From NCBI GenBank assembly GCA_017608985.1, contig JAFCEV010000022.1, positions 1 to 8,384 on the forward strand: a stretch of DNA of 8,384 bases. The letters are read 5' to 3'. Made by a program: the position numbers and the translations under genes. Shown here one piece after another: positions 1 through 6,479 of this stretch. The DNA is from Candidatus Pacearchaeota archaeon. GTDB taxonomy: Archaea > Nanobdellota > Nanobdellia > Pacearchaeales > GW2011-AR1. Position 1 is the first letter of the stretch. Every line of letters begins with the position of its first letter. Below the pieces are notes generated by a model, which saw only the letters and a list, made by a program, of their open reading frames with translations, searched no databases and was not told the origin of the DNA.

Positions 1-2
1 AC

Positions 3-203
3 AAAAAATTATCAGAAAAAGATAAGAAAAATTATATGAAAGGGGTAACAGCAGGAGGTGTTGTAGATGTTTCAACAATTGTCGGAGCCAGTATAGAACT
101 TCCAGAATATTTTTATATTCATTTGGCGACAAACATTATCTCCGGAGCCATTAAAAGTATAAGATATATAAAGAAAAAAGCTTTGGAAACTTCCCTCGAT
201 TAA
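3..203 (+). CDS. 3' end of an unidentified gene, open at the left edge
   Basis: An open frame of 66 codons runs from the left edge to a TAA at 201-203; the true start is probably outside the window. An internal ATG lies at 36, but I see no TATA box about 25 nt before it. After a Lys-rich stretch the protein is Gly/Ala/Ile-rich (GVTAGGVVDVSTIVGAS, then LATNIISGAIKSI) and ends in a basic YIKKKALETSLD tail, which suits a small membrane-associated protein or the tail of a larger one. Its stop codon directly abuts the stop of the convergent thermosome gene with no base between. I do not recognise the family. It could be a chance open frame, but the codon use matches the neighbours and the exact tail-to-tail junction supports a real gene. 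Confidence 0.55.
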   Translation, partial: KKLSEKDKKNYMKGVTAGGVVDVSTIVGASIELPEYFYIHLATNIISGAIKSIRYIKKKALETSLD

Positions 204-1829
204 TCACTCCAAGCCACCCATATAAGGAGGCATTCTTCCAGCAGAATTCATGCCCTCTTTCTTCCCAGCTGATGCAATCACATCGTCAATTCGCAAAATC
301 ATAATCGCGACTTCGCTTGCAGAATTAATTGCCTGACTTTTTATTTTGTATGGCTCAATAATTTTCGTAGTTAAAACATTTTCAATCTTATTTGTGAACA
401 GATTCAACCCCGCATCTTTTTCACCTGAATCATGCCTTGATTTTAATTCTGTCAAAATATCAATAGGGTCAATTCCTGCATTTTCGGCGAGGGTTGAAGG
501 AATAAATTCCAGTGCAGATGCAAATTCTTCAACAGCAAGCTGTTCTCTTCCAGTCAGAGTTTGCCCGAACTCCCGAAGTCTTTTTGCAAGCTCAATTTCA
601 ACCGCCCCTCCTCCTGGAACAATAAGTCCTGATTTAAGAGAGCATATAACATCACCAAGCCCATCTTTCAAAGCTCTTTCAATTTCATCTATAACATGCT
701 CACTTCCTCCGTGAATTAAAATTGTCAGTGCTTTAGGATTCTGGCATCCTTTCACATAAGTAAAAACTTCTTCCCCATGACTAACTTCTTCCAAAATCTG
801 CGCATGTCCTAATTCAAATGGAGTAAGCTCACCCAGGTTGCTGACAATTTTTCCTCCTGTCGCTTTTGAAAGTTTTTCCATATCACTTCTGGCAACCCGT
901 CTGCATGCATAAATCTCGTACTTGGACAACAAATATTGTGCAAAATCATCAATTCCTTTCTGACAGAAAATCACATTAGCCCCTGAATTTTTAACTCTTT
1001 CAACTATGTCTTTTATAACTTTTTCTTCCTGAACAATGAAATTCTGCAATTCTTCAGGGGAAGACACAGAAACCTTAGTATCAATTTCGGGATTTTTCAG
1101 CTCAAGAGGGAAATCAACAAGGGCAATTTTTGCCCCCCTCACAATTCTAGGCATATCATGTGAAACTTTCTCTTTATCCAACACAATTCCAAAAATCAGT
1201 TCAGTATCTTTAATCCCATCTCCTTTCACTTTCTCTATTTTAATGTCCTTAATATCTGCTTTTCCATTGCTATGAATTTGCTTCACAGCTTCAACAATAA
1301 TATTTGCGAATTTTTCTTTAGAGCTTTCTGCACCTTTTCCTGTCATAGCAGTCATAGCAATCTGCTTCAGAAGATTTTCACTCTCCTCTATCTCAGGTGC
1401 TATTCTGAATGAAATTTCTTTTAAAATCTCCTGGCATTTTTCTGCAGCAATTTTATATCCTCTTGTAATAACAGTAGGATGTATTTTTTTGTCAAGGAGT
1501 TTCTCTGCATTTTCAAGAAGTTTTCCTGCAATCATAACAGCAGTAGTTGTTCCGTCTCCAATTTCAGTCTCCTGTGTTCTTGCAATCTCCACCATCATTT
1601 TCGCTGCAGGATGCTCAATCTGCATTTCTTCAAGAATTGTCACACCGTCGTTAGTAACAATAATTTCATTCGCAGGAGAAACCAGCATTTTATCCATGCC
1701 TTTCGGACCAAGAGTGGTTTTCACAACCTCTGAGACCATTTTCGCAGCTAAAATATTGTTTCTCTGAGCGTCTTTTCCTATAACTCTCTGAATATCTTCA
1801 GGCATTAAAACAACTGGTTTTTCCGTCAT
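204..1829 (-). CDS. thsA: Thermosome subunit (group II chaperonin)
   Basis: This is a 541-aa group II chaperonin subunit, the usual length for the family. Such subunits form a cytosolic double-ring ATP-driven folding chamber closed by a built-in lid. Equatorial ATP-site motifs are visible: GPKGMDKML at 41-49, NDG at 60-62, GDGTTTAV at 91-98 and VPGGGAVE at 404-411. Asp389 in ERALKDG matches the position of the catalytic Asp of archaeal thermosomes. The apical and lid region (about 210-370) is complete. The C-tail ends RMPPYMGGLE, with only one MGG and not the long GGM repeats of many archaeal subunits. The start follows from family alignment (MTEKPVVLMPEDIQRV). No Shine-Dalgarno motif precedes it; the start overlaps the stop of a 39-codon ORF as ATGA, so translational coupling is likely. 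thsA is used as a generic subunit name; other paralogues may exist elsewhere. Confidence 0.97.
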   Translation of the reverse strand: MTEKPVVLMPEDIQRVIGKDAQRNNILAAKMVSEVVKTTLGPKGMDKMLVSPANEIIVTNDGVTILEEMQIEHPAAKMMVEIARTQETEIGDGTTTAVMIAGKLLENAEKLLDKKIHPTVITRGYKIAAEKCQEILKEISFRIAPEIEESENLLKQIAMTAMTGKGAESSKEKFANIIVEAVKQIHSNGKADIKDIKIEKVKGDGIKDTELIFGIVLDKEKVSHDMPRIVRGAKIALVDFPLELKNPEIDTKVSVSSPEELQNFIVQEEKVIKDIVERVKNSGANVIFCQKGIDDFAQYLLSKYEIYACRRVARSDMEKLSKATGGKIVSNLGELTPFELGHAQILEEVSHGEEVFTYVKGCQNPKALTILIHGGSEHVIDEIERALKDGLGDVICSLKSGLIVPGGGAVEIELAKRLREFGQTLTGREQLAVEEFASALEFIPSTLAENAGIDPIDILTELKSRHDSGEKDAGLNLFTNKIENVLTTKIIEPYKIKSQAINSASEVAIMILRIDDVIASAGKKEGMNSAGRMPPYMGGLE

Positions 1830-1945
1830 TTTTTAATATTGATTTGTTTATATGAAATCCCTCTCAACATTTTTCCTAATTCAGATTTCTCAGGCAAATT
1901 ATTCTCTTCAAATTCTTCTGAGTAGTCTATTGTTATCTCTGACAT
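1826..1945 (-). CDS. 39-aa micro-ORF coupled to the thermosome gene
   Basis: ATG at 1945 opens a 39-codon frame ending in TGA at 1828-1826. That TGA overlaps the thermosome ATG (1829-1827) as ATGA, the classic arrangement for translational re-initiation. A TATA-like CTTAAATA on the minus strand (1975-1968) is centred about 26 nt before the ATG, so the transcript should begin at or very near this codon. This makes the micro-ORF the first, probably leaderless, cistron of the thermosome mRNA. The product begins MSEITIDYSEEFEENNLPEK, is acidic in its first half and basic at the end (YKQINIKK), and has no hydrophobic segment. The family is unknown. It may be a functional microprotein or a regulatory leader ORF. 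A weaker alternative is an internal promoter (CATATAAA, 1854-1847) that would start the thermosome alone, but its spacing of about 21 nt is off. Confidence 0.6.
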   Translation of the reverse strand: MSEITIDYSEEFEENNLPEKSELGKMLRGISYKQINIKK

Positions 1946-1967
1946 ATTAATTATCTCACAAATCCTT

Positions 1968-1975
1968 TATTTAAG
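1968..1975 (-). promoter_or_regulatory. TATA box of the micro-ORF/thermosome operon
   Basis: The minus strand reads GCTTAAATAAAGG here. The box centre is about 26 nt from the A of the micro-ORF ATG at 1945, the normal archaeal TATA-to-start-site distance, which implies a leaderless transcript. It sits back to back with the CBS gene's TATA box about 50 bp away, so the two genes share one divergent promoter region. Confidence 0.6.
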
Positions 1976-2017
1976 CATTATTATAATAAACAATATATCT
2001 CAAAGTGGTAAATAACA

Positions 2018-2025
2018 TTTATAAG
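2018..2025 (+). promoter_or_regulatory. TATA box of the CBS-domain gene
   Basis: TTTATAAG is centred 25.5 nt upstream of the ATG at 2047. It decides the start: the in-frame GTG at 2005 lies upstream of this box and cannot be on the transcript. The mRNA should begin at the ATG. Confidence 0.65.
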
Positions 2026-2046
2026 CAGAAAATACCTTTTAAATTT

Positions 2047-2610
2047 ATGAAAAATATAGTGGTTGCAGACATTATGACAAGGGAACCTGTGACTATCAGC
2101 CCCTCAAGTAATCTTCTGGATTGTGCCAGAAAAATGGTGAAAAAAAAGGTTGGCAGTCTGCTGATTGTTGACGGAAAAAAATTAGCAGGGTTTATCTCTA
2201 GACAGGATATTCTTTGGGCTCTGATAAAAAAATCAAAAAAAGACCTTTCTTCTATAAAAGCTATTGATATTTCCCCTAAAAAAATTGCTACAATAAAACC
2301 TTCTGATACAATTAATGAAGTTTTAAAAAAAATGAAGAAATTGAAATTTGACAGATTTCCCGTAGTTCAGGAAAAAAAACTCGTTGGTATGATTACTGTA
2401 AGAGACATCCTGAATTTTCACCCAGAATATTATCCAGAACTTGAGGAATTTGCTCAAATCAGAGAAGAAACTCAAAAATTAAAGAGGCTTGAAAAATCAA
2501 AAACAAAAGCCCCATTAGTAGAAGGTATCTGCGATGAATGCGGAGCTTATGGTTTGCTCCATAAAGAAAACGGCATGATGATATGTGCATCCTGTTCTGA
2601 AAAGATATGA
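2047..2610 (+). CDS. CBS-pair protein with C-terminal zinc-knuckle
   Basis: This 187-aa cytosolic protein has two CBS motifs, at about residues 5-60 (ADIMTREPVTISPSSNLLDC through FISRQDIL) and 72-125 (ISPKKIATIKPSDTINE through MITVRDIL). Together they form a Bateman module, which in known families binds adenosine nucleotides or S-adenosylmethionine. A charged helical linker follows. The end carries two CxxC pairs, Cys162/Cys165 (CDEC) and Cys180/Cys183 (CASC), the pattern of a treble-clef or zinc-ribbon knuckle seen in archaeal CBS-Zn proteins. There is no catalytic domain, so it is probably a ligand-responsive regulator with an unknown partner. The start at 2047 is chosen over GTG 2005 because the TATA box lies between them. 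It is transcribed divergently from the thermosome operon across a short shared region, which may co-regulate them; that is inference only. Confidence 0.9.
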   Translation: MKNIVVADIMTREPVTISPSSNLLDCARKMVKKKVGSLLIVDGKKLAGFISRQDILWALIKKSKKDLSSIKAIDISPKKIATIKPSDTINEVLKKMKKLKFDRFPVVQEKKLVGMITVRDILNFHPEYYPELEEFAQIREETQKLKRLEKSKTKAPLVEGICDECGAYGLLHKENGMMICASCSEKI

Positions 2611-2646
2611 TTGCATTAATTCTGTAACTAAAAGTTGTAAGAAAAA

Positions 2647-2654
2647 TTTATAAA
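2647..2654 (+). promoter_or_regulatory. TATA box of the disrupted small membrane gene
   Basis: TTTATAAA is centred about 24.5 nt before the ATG at 2675. Its placement supports 2675 as the original start of the frame-disrupted gene and suggests the locus may still be transcribed. Confidence 0.55.
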
Positions 2655-2674
2655 AGGGATTTTTAAAAGAGGTT

Positions 2675-2962
2675 ATGAGAAGTTTACTCAATAAACTCAT
2701 TAGCAGGAATTAAAGGGGGCAGTATCTTAGGAGGGGTGTATCTGGGTTTTAAAGAAGAGAATTGGACATTAGGAGGAATTTGCATTATTGGAGGATTTGT
2801 TTTAGGCTAGCATATGGATATGAAACATATTATGAAAAAAGAATAAAAGAATTCGAAGAATTATACTCAAAAAAACAAGAAAAATTAGAAGAATTTTATA
2901 ATAAAAAAGAAAATGAATTAAAAGAAAAATCAAAACAATCAGATAATGAAGATAACCAGTAA
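2675..2962 (+). pseudogene. Small two-TM protein with coiled tail, frame broken twice
   Basis: The coding signal runs through two frames. From ATG 2675 the frame gives MRSLLNKLISRN and stops at 2711-2713. The next frame, with no start codon of its own, gives a clear membrane hairpin (GGSILGGVYLGF, then TLGGICIIGGFVLG) and stops at TAG 2808-2810. The original frame then continues as AYGYETYYEKRIKEFEELYS, a Glu/Lys-rich helical tail ending at TAA 2960-2962. One extra base near 2697-2712 and one missing base near 2807 would join these into a 95-aa protein: a short N-terminus, two Gly-rich TM segments and a charged, coiled-coil-prone cytoplasmic tail. The two shifts cancel. A continuous frame from TTG 2762 exists but its first part is out of the membrane frame, so I do not accept it as the start. 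This could be a decayed gene, a sequencing artefact or programmed shifting. Family not recognised. Confidence 0.6.
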
Positions 2963-2980
2963 TCATTTAATTTAGTTAAA

Positions 2981-2988
2981 TATTTAAA
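2981..2988 (+). promoter_or_regulatory. TATA box of the 169-aa unknown gene
   Basis: TATTTAAA lies about 25 nt upstream of the ATG at 3010. The surrounding sequence is very AT-rich, so the exact register is uncertain, but the spacing agrees with the other genes here. Confidence 0.5.
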
Positions 2989-3009
2989 TGAAATTTATTT
3001 CTATATCCT

Positions 3010-3519
3010 ATGCCAGAAAAAGATGTAATATTTTCCAGTAAAATAAAAAATGTCGGAGTTTTTTTATTTAAAGATTTTTACAAATTCTGTTATGACTGGC
3101 TTACAGATGAAACAACGCTTCTTATTAGTGAAACAAAATATGCAGAAAAATTAAAAGGGAATACAAAAGACATTGATATTGAATGGGAAGGAGAAAGAAA
3201 AGTAACAGATTATTTCAAGTTCCATGTCAAGATTACATTCAGAATTCTGGGGCTGACAGAAGTGGAAGCAACCCAGCAGGGAAAGAAAATAAAGACAAAT
3301 CAGGGAAGTGTGGAAGTCAAGGTCAAAGGAACCCTGATAAGGGATTATGAAGGAAAATTCGAAACCACTGCATTCAAAAAATTTCTGAGAAGCATCTATG
3401 AAAAGTGGGTTATTCCCTCAAGAATAGAGCAATTTGAAGAAAAACTAATAAATGATTGTGATGAATTTCTGAATCAGGCAAAAGCTTATCTTGATTTGGA
3501 AGGAAAAAAATCCCTTTAA
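3010..3519 (+). CDS. Conserved-looking hypothetical protein, 169 aa
   Basis: I do not recognise this family. There is no signal peptide, no TM segment, and no obvious metal-binding or catalytic motif. The first 50 residues mix short strands with an aromatic stretch (FLFKDFYKFCYDWLTDE, about 18-34). Residues 54-112 look beta-rich with alternating charged and hydrophobic residues (DIDIEWEGERKVTDYFKFH, VKITFRI, VEVKVKGTLI), and residues 117-160 form amphipathic helices with conserved-looking aromatics (FLRSIYEKWVIPSRIEQFEE). A small cytosolic alpha/beta protein, perhaps a helix-grip (START-like) fold, is possible but not shown. It has its own TATA box and a T-rich stop region, so it is likely monocistronic. 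ATG 3010 is preferred because it fits the leaderless spacing seen at neighbouring genes. Confidence 0.85.
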   Translation: MPEKDVIFSSKIKNVGVFLFKDFYKFCYDWLTDETTLLISETKYAEKLKGNTKDIDIEWEGERKVTDYFKFHVKITFRILGLTEVEATQQGKKIKTNQGSVEVKVKGTLIRDYEGKFETTAFKKFLRSIYEKWVIPSRIEQFEEKLINDCDEFLNQAKAYLDLEGKKSL

Positions 3520-3525
3520 AGATTC

Positions 3526-3531
3526 TTTTTT
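3526..3531 (+). terminator. Oligo-T terminator after the 169-aa gene
   Basis: A T6 run begins 7 nt after the TAA, and another T5 follows at 3542-3546. Archaeal termination commonly occurs at oligo-T without a hairpin. The call is tentative in AT-rich DNA. Confidence 0.35.
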
Positions 3532-3559
3532 CCCAATACCCTTTTTAACCATAGAAATC

Positions 3560-3567
3560 TTTAAATA
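3560..3567 (+). promoter_or_regulatory. TATA box of the surface-protein gene
   Basis: TTTAAATA is centred 25.5 nt upstream of the ATG at 3589, predicting a leaderless mRNA. Confidence 0.65.
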
Positions 3568-3588
3568 GAAATCGTAATTAATTTTAAT

Positions 3589-4968
3589 ATGAAAAAAATT
3601 TTGGTAGTTCTGCTCGTTGGGATTTTAATTCTTCCTGCAGTCGCTGCAATAAATCTCAATATTGAAAAATTAAGCGAAAATGAAGTTATGATTGCTGACT
3701 TGAACAAACCTGCAACTTTTGATTTAAAAATAACTAATCTGGGTGCTTCTGATGATTTTATTTTCTATAGTTTTTTTGGTTCAGAGATGTATCCTAAAGG
3801 AACAGTGCATATAAACAATGGAGAAACAAAAAATGTTCAGGTGCAGATATATCCTTCTGAAGGTGCAGGAAAAGGATTTGTTACATTTGAATATTTTATC
3901 AGAGGAAATGACAAGTCAGAAATAGTAAAAAAACTGACAGTAAAAATTATAGATCTCGCAGATGCATTTGAAGTAGGCTCAGGAGAATTAGACCCTCAGA
4001 CTAATTCTTTGGAAGTTTATATCCACAATAAAGTGAATTTTAATTTTGAGCAGATAAATGCGACATTTTCTTCTCCATTTTTTGAATTTGATGAGAGTTT
4101 CTCTCTTGGTCCTAATGAAAGAAAAAATTTTGAGGTTCAGCTGAACAAAGAGAACTTCAAGAAACTTATGGCAGGATTTTATACTTTAAGAGTAAAAATG
4201 CATGTTGAAGACAAAGAAGCAAATGTAGAGGGAATTATAAAATTTGTAGAAAAAAACATAGTAACCACAACAAAAAAAGAATACGGATTTATTCTAAATA
4301 CAAAAATTATTAAGAAAGTTAATGAAGGAAATTCTCTGGAATATTCAGAAACAGTTATAAAAAAGAACATTATTTCAAGATTGTTTACAAGTTTTAATAC
4401 TGAACCTGATTATGTAGACAGAAATGGGTTGAGTGTATATTATACCTGGAATAGAGAAGTGAAACCAGGAGAAACTTTAGAAATAATCATCAGAACCAAT
4501 TGGCTACTTCCTTTGTTGATGATTCTATTAATTGTAGTAATAGTTATTTTAGTAAAGAAATATTCAAAAAGAAATATTGTTTTGAAAAAGAAAGTTTCTT
4601 TTGTCAGGGCGAAAGGAGGGGAATTTGCACTAAAAGTTACTTTGTTTGTGCATGCAAAGAAATATATTGAAAATGTAAATGTAACTGACAGGCTTCCAGC
4701 TTTGGTAAAGATATATGAAAGATTCGGTGGTGACAAACCTCTGAGAGTAAATGAAAAAGCGAGAACTATAGAATGGCATTTCGAAAAATTAGAAGCAGGA
4801 GAAGCAAGAATTCTTTCCTATATAATTTATTCTAAAGTTGGTGTTCTCGGAAAATTCGCACTGCCTTCTGCGACTGCGATTTATGAAAAAGAAGGAAAAA
4901 TCAGAGAATCTCAGTCAAATCAGGCTTTTTTCGTGGCAGAACAGAGAAGCAGAGATGAAAATGAATGA
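3589..4968 (+). CDS. Single-pass surface protein with Ig-like domains
   Basis: This 459-aa type I membrane protein of unknown function has a cleavable-type signal peptide at 1-20 (KKILVVLLVGILILPAVAA), followed by about 280 residues predicted outside the cell. The outer part looks like two beta-sandwich, NEW3/CARDB-like modules (about 25-120, with ATFDLKITNLGASDDF, and about 135-220, with ISSPFF-like strands and a FSLGPNERKNFEVQL edge). One TM helix follows at about 305-323 (LLPLLMILLIVVIVILV), then a basic KKYSKRN stop-transfer. The C-terminal 130 residues are again beta-rich and resemble DUF11-type repeats (VNVTDRLPALVKI, then IEWHFEKLEAGEARILSY). DUF11 modules are usually extracellular, but here the topology puts this one inside. 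Its last bases overlap the start of the next, disrupted ORF. A role as a surface or envelope receptor or anchor is inference. Confidence 0.85.
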   Translation: MKKILVVLLVGILILPAVAAINLNIEKLSENEVMIADLNKPATFDLKITNLGASDDFIFYSFFGSEMYPKGTVHINNGETKNVQVQIYPSEGAGKGFVTFEYFIRGNDKSEIVKKLTVKIIDLADAFEVGSGELDPQTNSLEVYIHNKVNFNFEQINATFSSPFFEFDESFSLGPNERKNFEVQLNKENFKKLMAGFYTLRVKMHVEDKEANVEGIIKFVEKNIVTTTKKEYGFILNTKIIKKVNEGNSLEYSETVIKKNIISRLFTSFNTEPDYVDRNGLSVYYTWNREVKPGETLEIIIRTNWLLPLLMILLIVVIVILVKKYSKRNIVLKKKVSFVRAKGGEFALKVTLFVHAKKYIENVNVTDRLPALVKIYERFGGDKPLRVNEKARTIEWHFEKLEAGEARILSYIIYSKVGVLGKFALPSATAIYEKEGKIRESQSNQAFFVAEQRSRDENE

Positions 4969-5190
4969 TACAAGCAATTCAATGACAGAAGAAACATACA
5001 TGGAAGACATTCACAATTCATGGATGGAATAATCAGTTAGAAGGAATACTGCAACCAAAAAAACCAAAAGAAATCAATTATTGTGCAGGCGAGGAAAGAC
5101 ATCATTGATTCATGCAATCTTTTTGAAGAACGATTCAATAAAAAATTAAAATATGAATTTAGAGATATATATTATCTAAGTTATGAATAA
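4955..5190 (+). pseudogene. Small unknown soluble protein, frame broken twice
   Basis: From ATG 4955 (or 4961), overlapping the end of the surface-protein gene, one frame encodes MKMNDTSNSMTEETYMEDIH and ends at TAA 5030-5032. The next frame continues convincingly as NQLEGILQPKKPKE, and a third gives SIIVQARKDIIDSCNLFEER, then NKKLKYEFRDIYYLSYE to TAA 5188-5190. Two single extra bases, one near 5028-5033 and one in or after the A7 run at 5057-5063, would explain the shifts. Removing them gives an ORF of 77 codons plus stop. No signal peptide or TM segment is visible and the family is unknown. The overlap with the upstream gene suggests it once formed an operon with it. It is most simply a decaying gene; base-calling error or slippage at A7 cannot be excluded. 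Confidence 0.5.
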
Positions 5191-5207
5191 ATTCAAATGA
5201 ACATAAA

Positions 5208-5215
5208 TTTATATA
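5208..5215 (+). promoter_or_regulatory. TATA box of the VWA gene
   Basis: TTTATATA is centred 25.5 nt upstream of the ATG at 5237, again predicting a leaderless transcript. It lies after the end of the disrupted small gene. Confidence 0.65.
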
Positions 5216-5236
5216 ATAAAAAAATATTTTTTTCTT

Positions 5237-6430
5237 ATGTATAAAAAAGGTGTATCTGTTGTTATAACAGTTTTTCTGATTGTTCTTCTGTCAGTTGTAC
5301 TTGCAGGTGTGCTATGGGCGGTTGTCAAAAATTTGGTTCTTGAACAGTCAAAATTAGTGGAAGATAAACAAAAATTTTTCAGTGAAAGAGTTGAAATAAC
5401 AAGAATTAGGTCTGAAGGAACAATTATGAATGTGACTATAAAAAATATAGGAGGAGAAATTGCAATAACCGTAGAGAATCAGACCCAGGAATCTGCTGAA
5501 GCAGATGTTTTTTCTGTAGTCGACCTTTCAGGAAGTATGCGTTTTTGTGAAGATGTATCATTCTATTGCTGTTATCATACTCTAAAAGGAAGCTGGATTC
5601 TCTCAAACTGTTATGGAGTAAACTCAGATAAAGAGAATGATTGTATTACAATCTGTTCTGGAACATGGGTGGATAGATTAAGTCCTCTACAAGATGCAAA
5701 TTATGAACTTGTAAACACAATTCTAGAATCAGAAGACAGCAGAGTTGGATTAATAGGTTACGAATCTGAAGTGGAAGCAGATGCTTGTTTGGATTTGACA
5801 GATAATATAGAAGAACTAAACAGCAAAATTAATTCATGGGAAGCAAGCGGAAGCACCTGCATCTGTTGCGGAATAAACGATGCTGCTGAAAAATTAGAAA
5901 GTCAGTCCACAGAAGAGATAATGAAGACAATTATTGTTATGAGCGATGGAGATGCAAACATAGAGTGTGAAGAACAGAGTACAGGAGACGCAGGAGAAGA
6001 CGCTGTTCAAGCTGCATGTGATGCAAACCAAAGCCTTTCAAGTCTAACAATTTATTCTATCGGAGTCGGTGACAGCGTGAATGAAGAAATTATGGAAGGT
6101 ATTGCCACATGTGGAAACGGAGAATATTTTCCTGTAGAAGACATAGAAAACCTGACAGAAATATATACTTATGTTGCAGAGAAAATTAAGAAATCTTATA
6201 CTTACAGCCACCAGTTTAATTACCTTTTATTTGTATTTTACAACAGCACAAATTCCTATAAAGAAACTGCTTCTGAATTTCCACAACCTCTCGGAACAAA
6301 AGAGTATAGTTTCAATCTGGAGGGGAAAATTGAAGGAGAAATAATAAAAATAGAAATATATCCTGTATTTATCAAGATTTCGGGAAAAGAGGTGATAGGA
6401 CCTTTGTTTGACTATTGGGAAAAAAGTTAA
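5237..6430 (+). CDS. von Willebrand A protein with pilin-type signal peptide
   Basis: This 397-aa surface protein begins MYKKGVSVVITVFLIVLLSV. KKG followed by a long hydrophobic helix (about 6-34) matches the archaeal class III signal peptide cut by prepilin peptidase after the Gly, so the mature protein may assemble into or at the tip of a type IV pilus-like fibre. A von Willebrand A domain follows at about 90-318 with a complete metal-ion adhesion site: Asp96, Ser98 and Ser100 (DLSGSM), Thr207, and Asp237 (MSDGD). In known families this site binds a divalent metal and adhesion ligands. A Cys-rich insertion (Cys104, 111, 112, 125, 136, 140) sits after the first strand, with seven more Cys later, which suggests disulphides outside the cell. 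The last 80 residues are beta-rich (YSFNLEGKIEGEIIKIEIYP). A plain N-terminal membrane anchor is the alternative to pilus assembly. Confidence 0.88.
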   Translation: MYKKGVSVVITVFLIVLLSVVLAGVLWAVVKNLVLEQSKLVEDKQKFFSERVEITRIRSEGTIMNVTIKNIGGEIAITVENQTQESAEADVFSVVDLSGSMRFCEDVSFYCCYHTLKGSWILSNCYGVNSDKENDCITICSGTWVDRLSPLQDANYELVNTILESEDSRVGLIGYESEVEADACLDLTDNIEELNSKINSWEASGSTCICCGINDAAEKLESQSTEEIMKTIIVMSDGDANIECEEQSTGDAGEDAVQAACDANQSLSSLTIYSIGVGDSVNEEIMEGIATCGNGEYFPVEDIENLTEIYTYVAEKIKKSYTYSHQFNYLLFVFYNSTNSYKETASEFPQPLGTKEYSFNLEGKIEGEIIKIEIYPVFIKISGKEVIGPLFDYWEKS

Positions 6431-6447
6431 TGAAACCAAATAAGAAC

Positions 6448-6455
6448 TTTTAAAA
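6448..6455 (+). promoter_or_regulatory. TATA box of tRNA-Tyr
   Basis: TTTTAAAA is centred about 28 nt before the first tRNA base (6480), predicting a start site near 6477 and a 5' leader of only about 3 nt. Confidence 0.55.
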
Positions 6456-6479
6456 ACCAAATAATTTTCTAATATTTAT

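Noticed and set aside
2005..2046. N-terminal extension of the CBS protein from GTG 2005
   Set aside because: The TATA box at 2018-2025 lies inside it, so it would not be transcribed; CBS homology begins just after the Met at 2047.
2762..2962. 66-aa ORF from a TTG start
   Set aside because: Its first part is out of frame with the evident membrane segment; only the section after about 2811 is real coding, and it belongs to the disrupted gene starting at 2675.
4838..5032. 64-aa ORF overlapping the end of the surface-protein gene
   Set aside because: Most of it is a shadow of the surface-protein gene in another frame; only the part from 4955 looks like coding.
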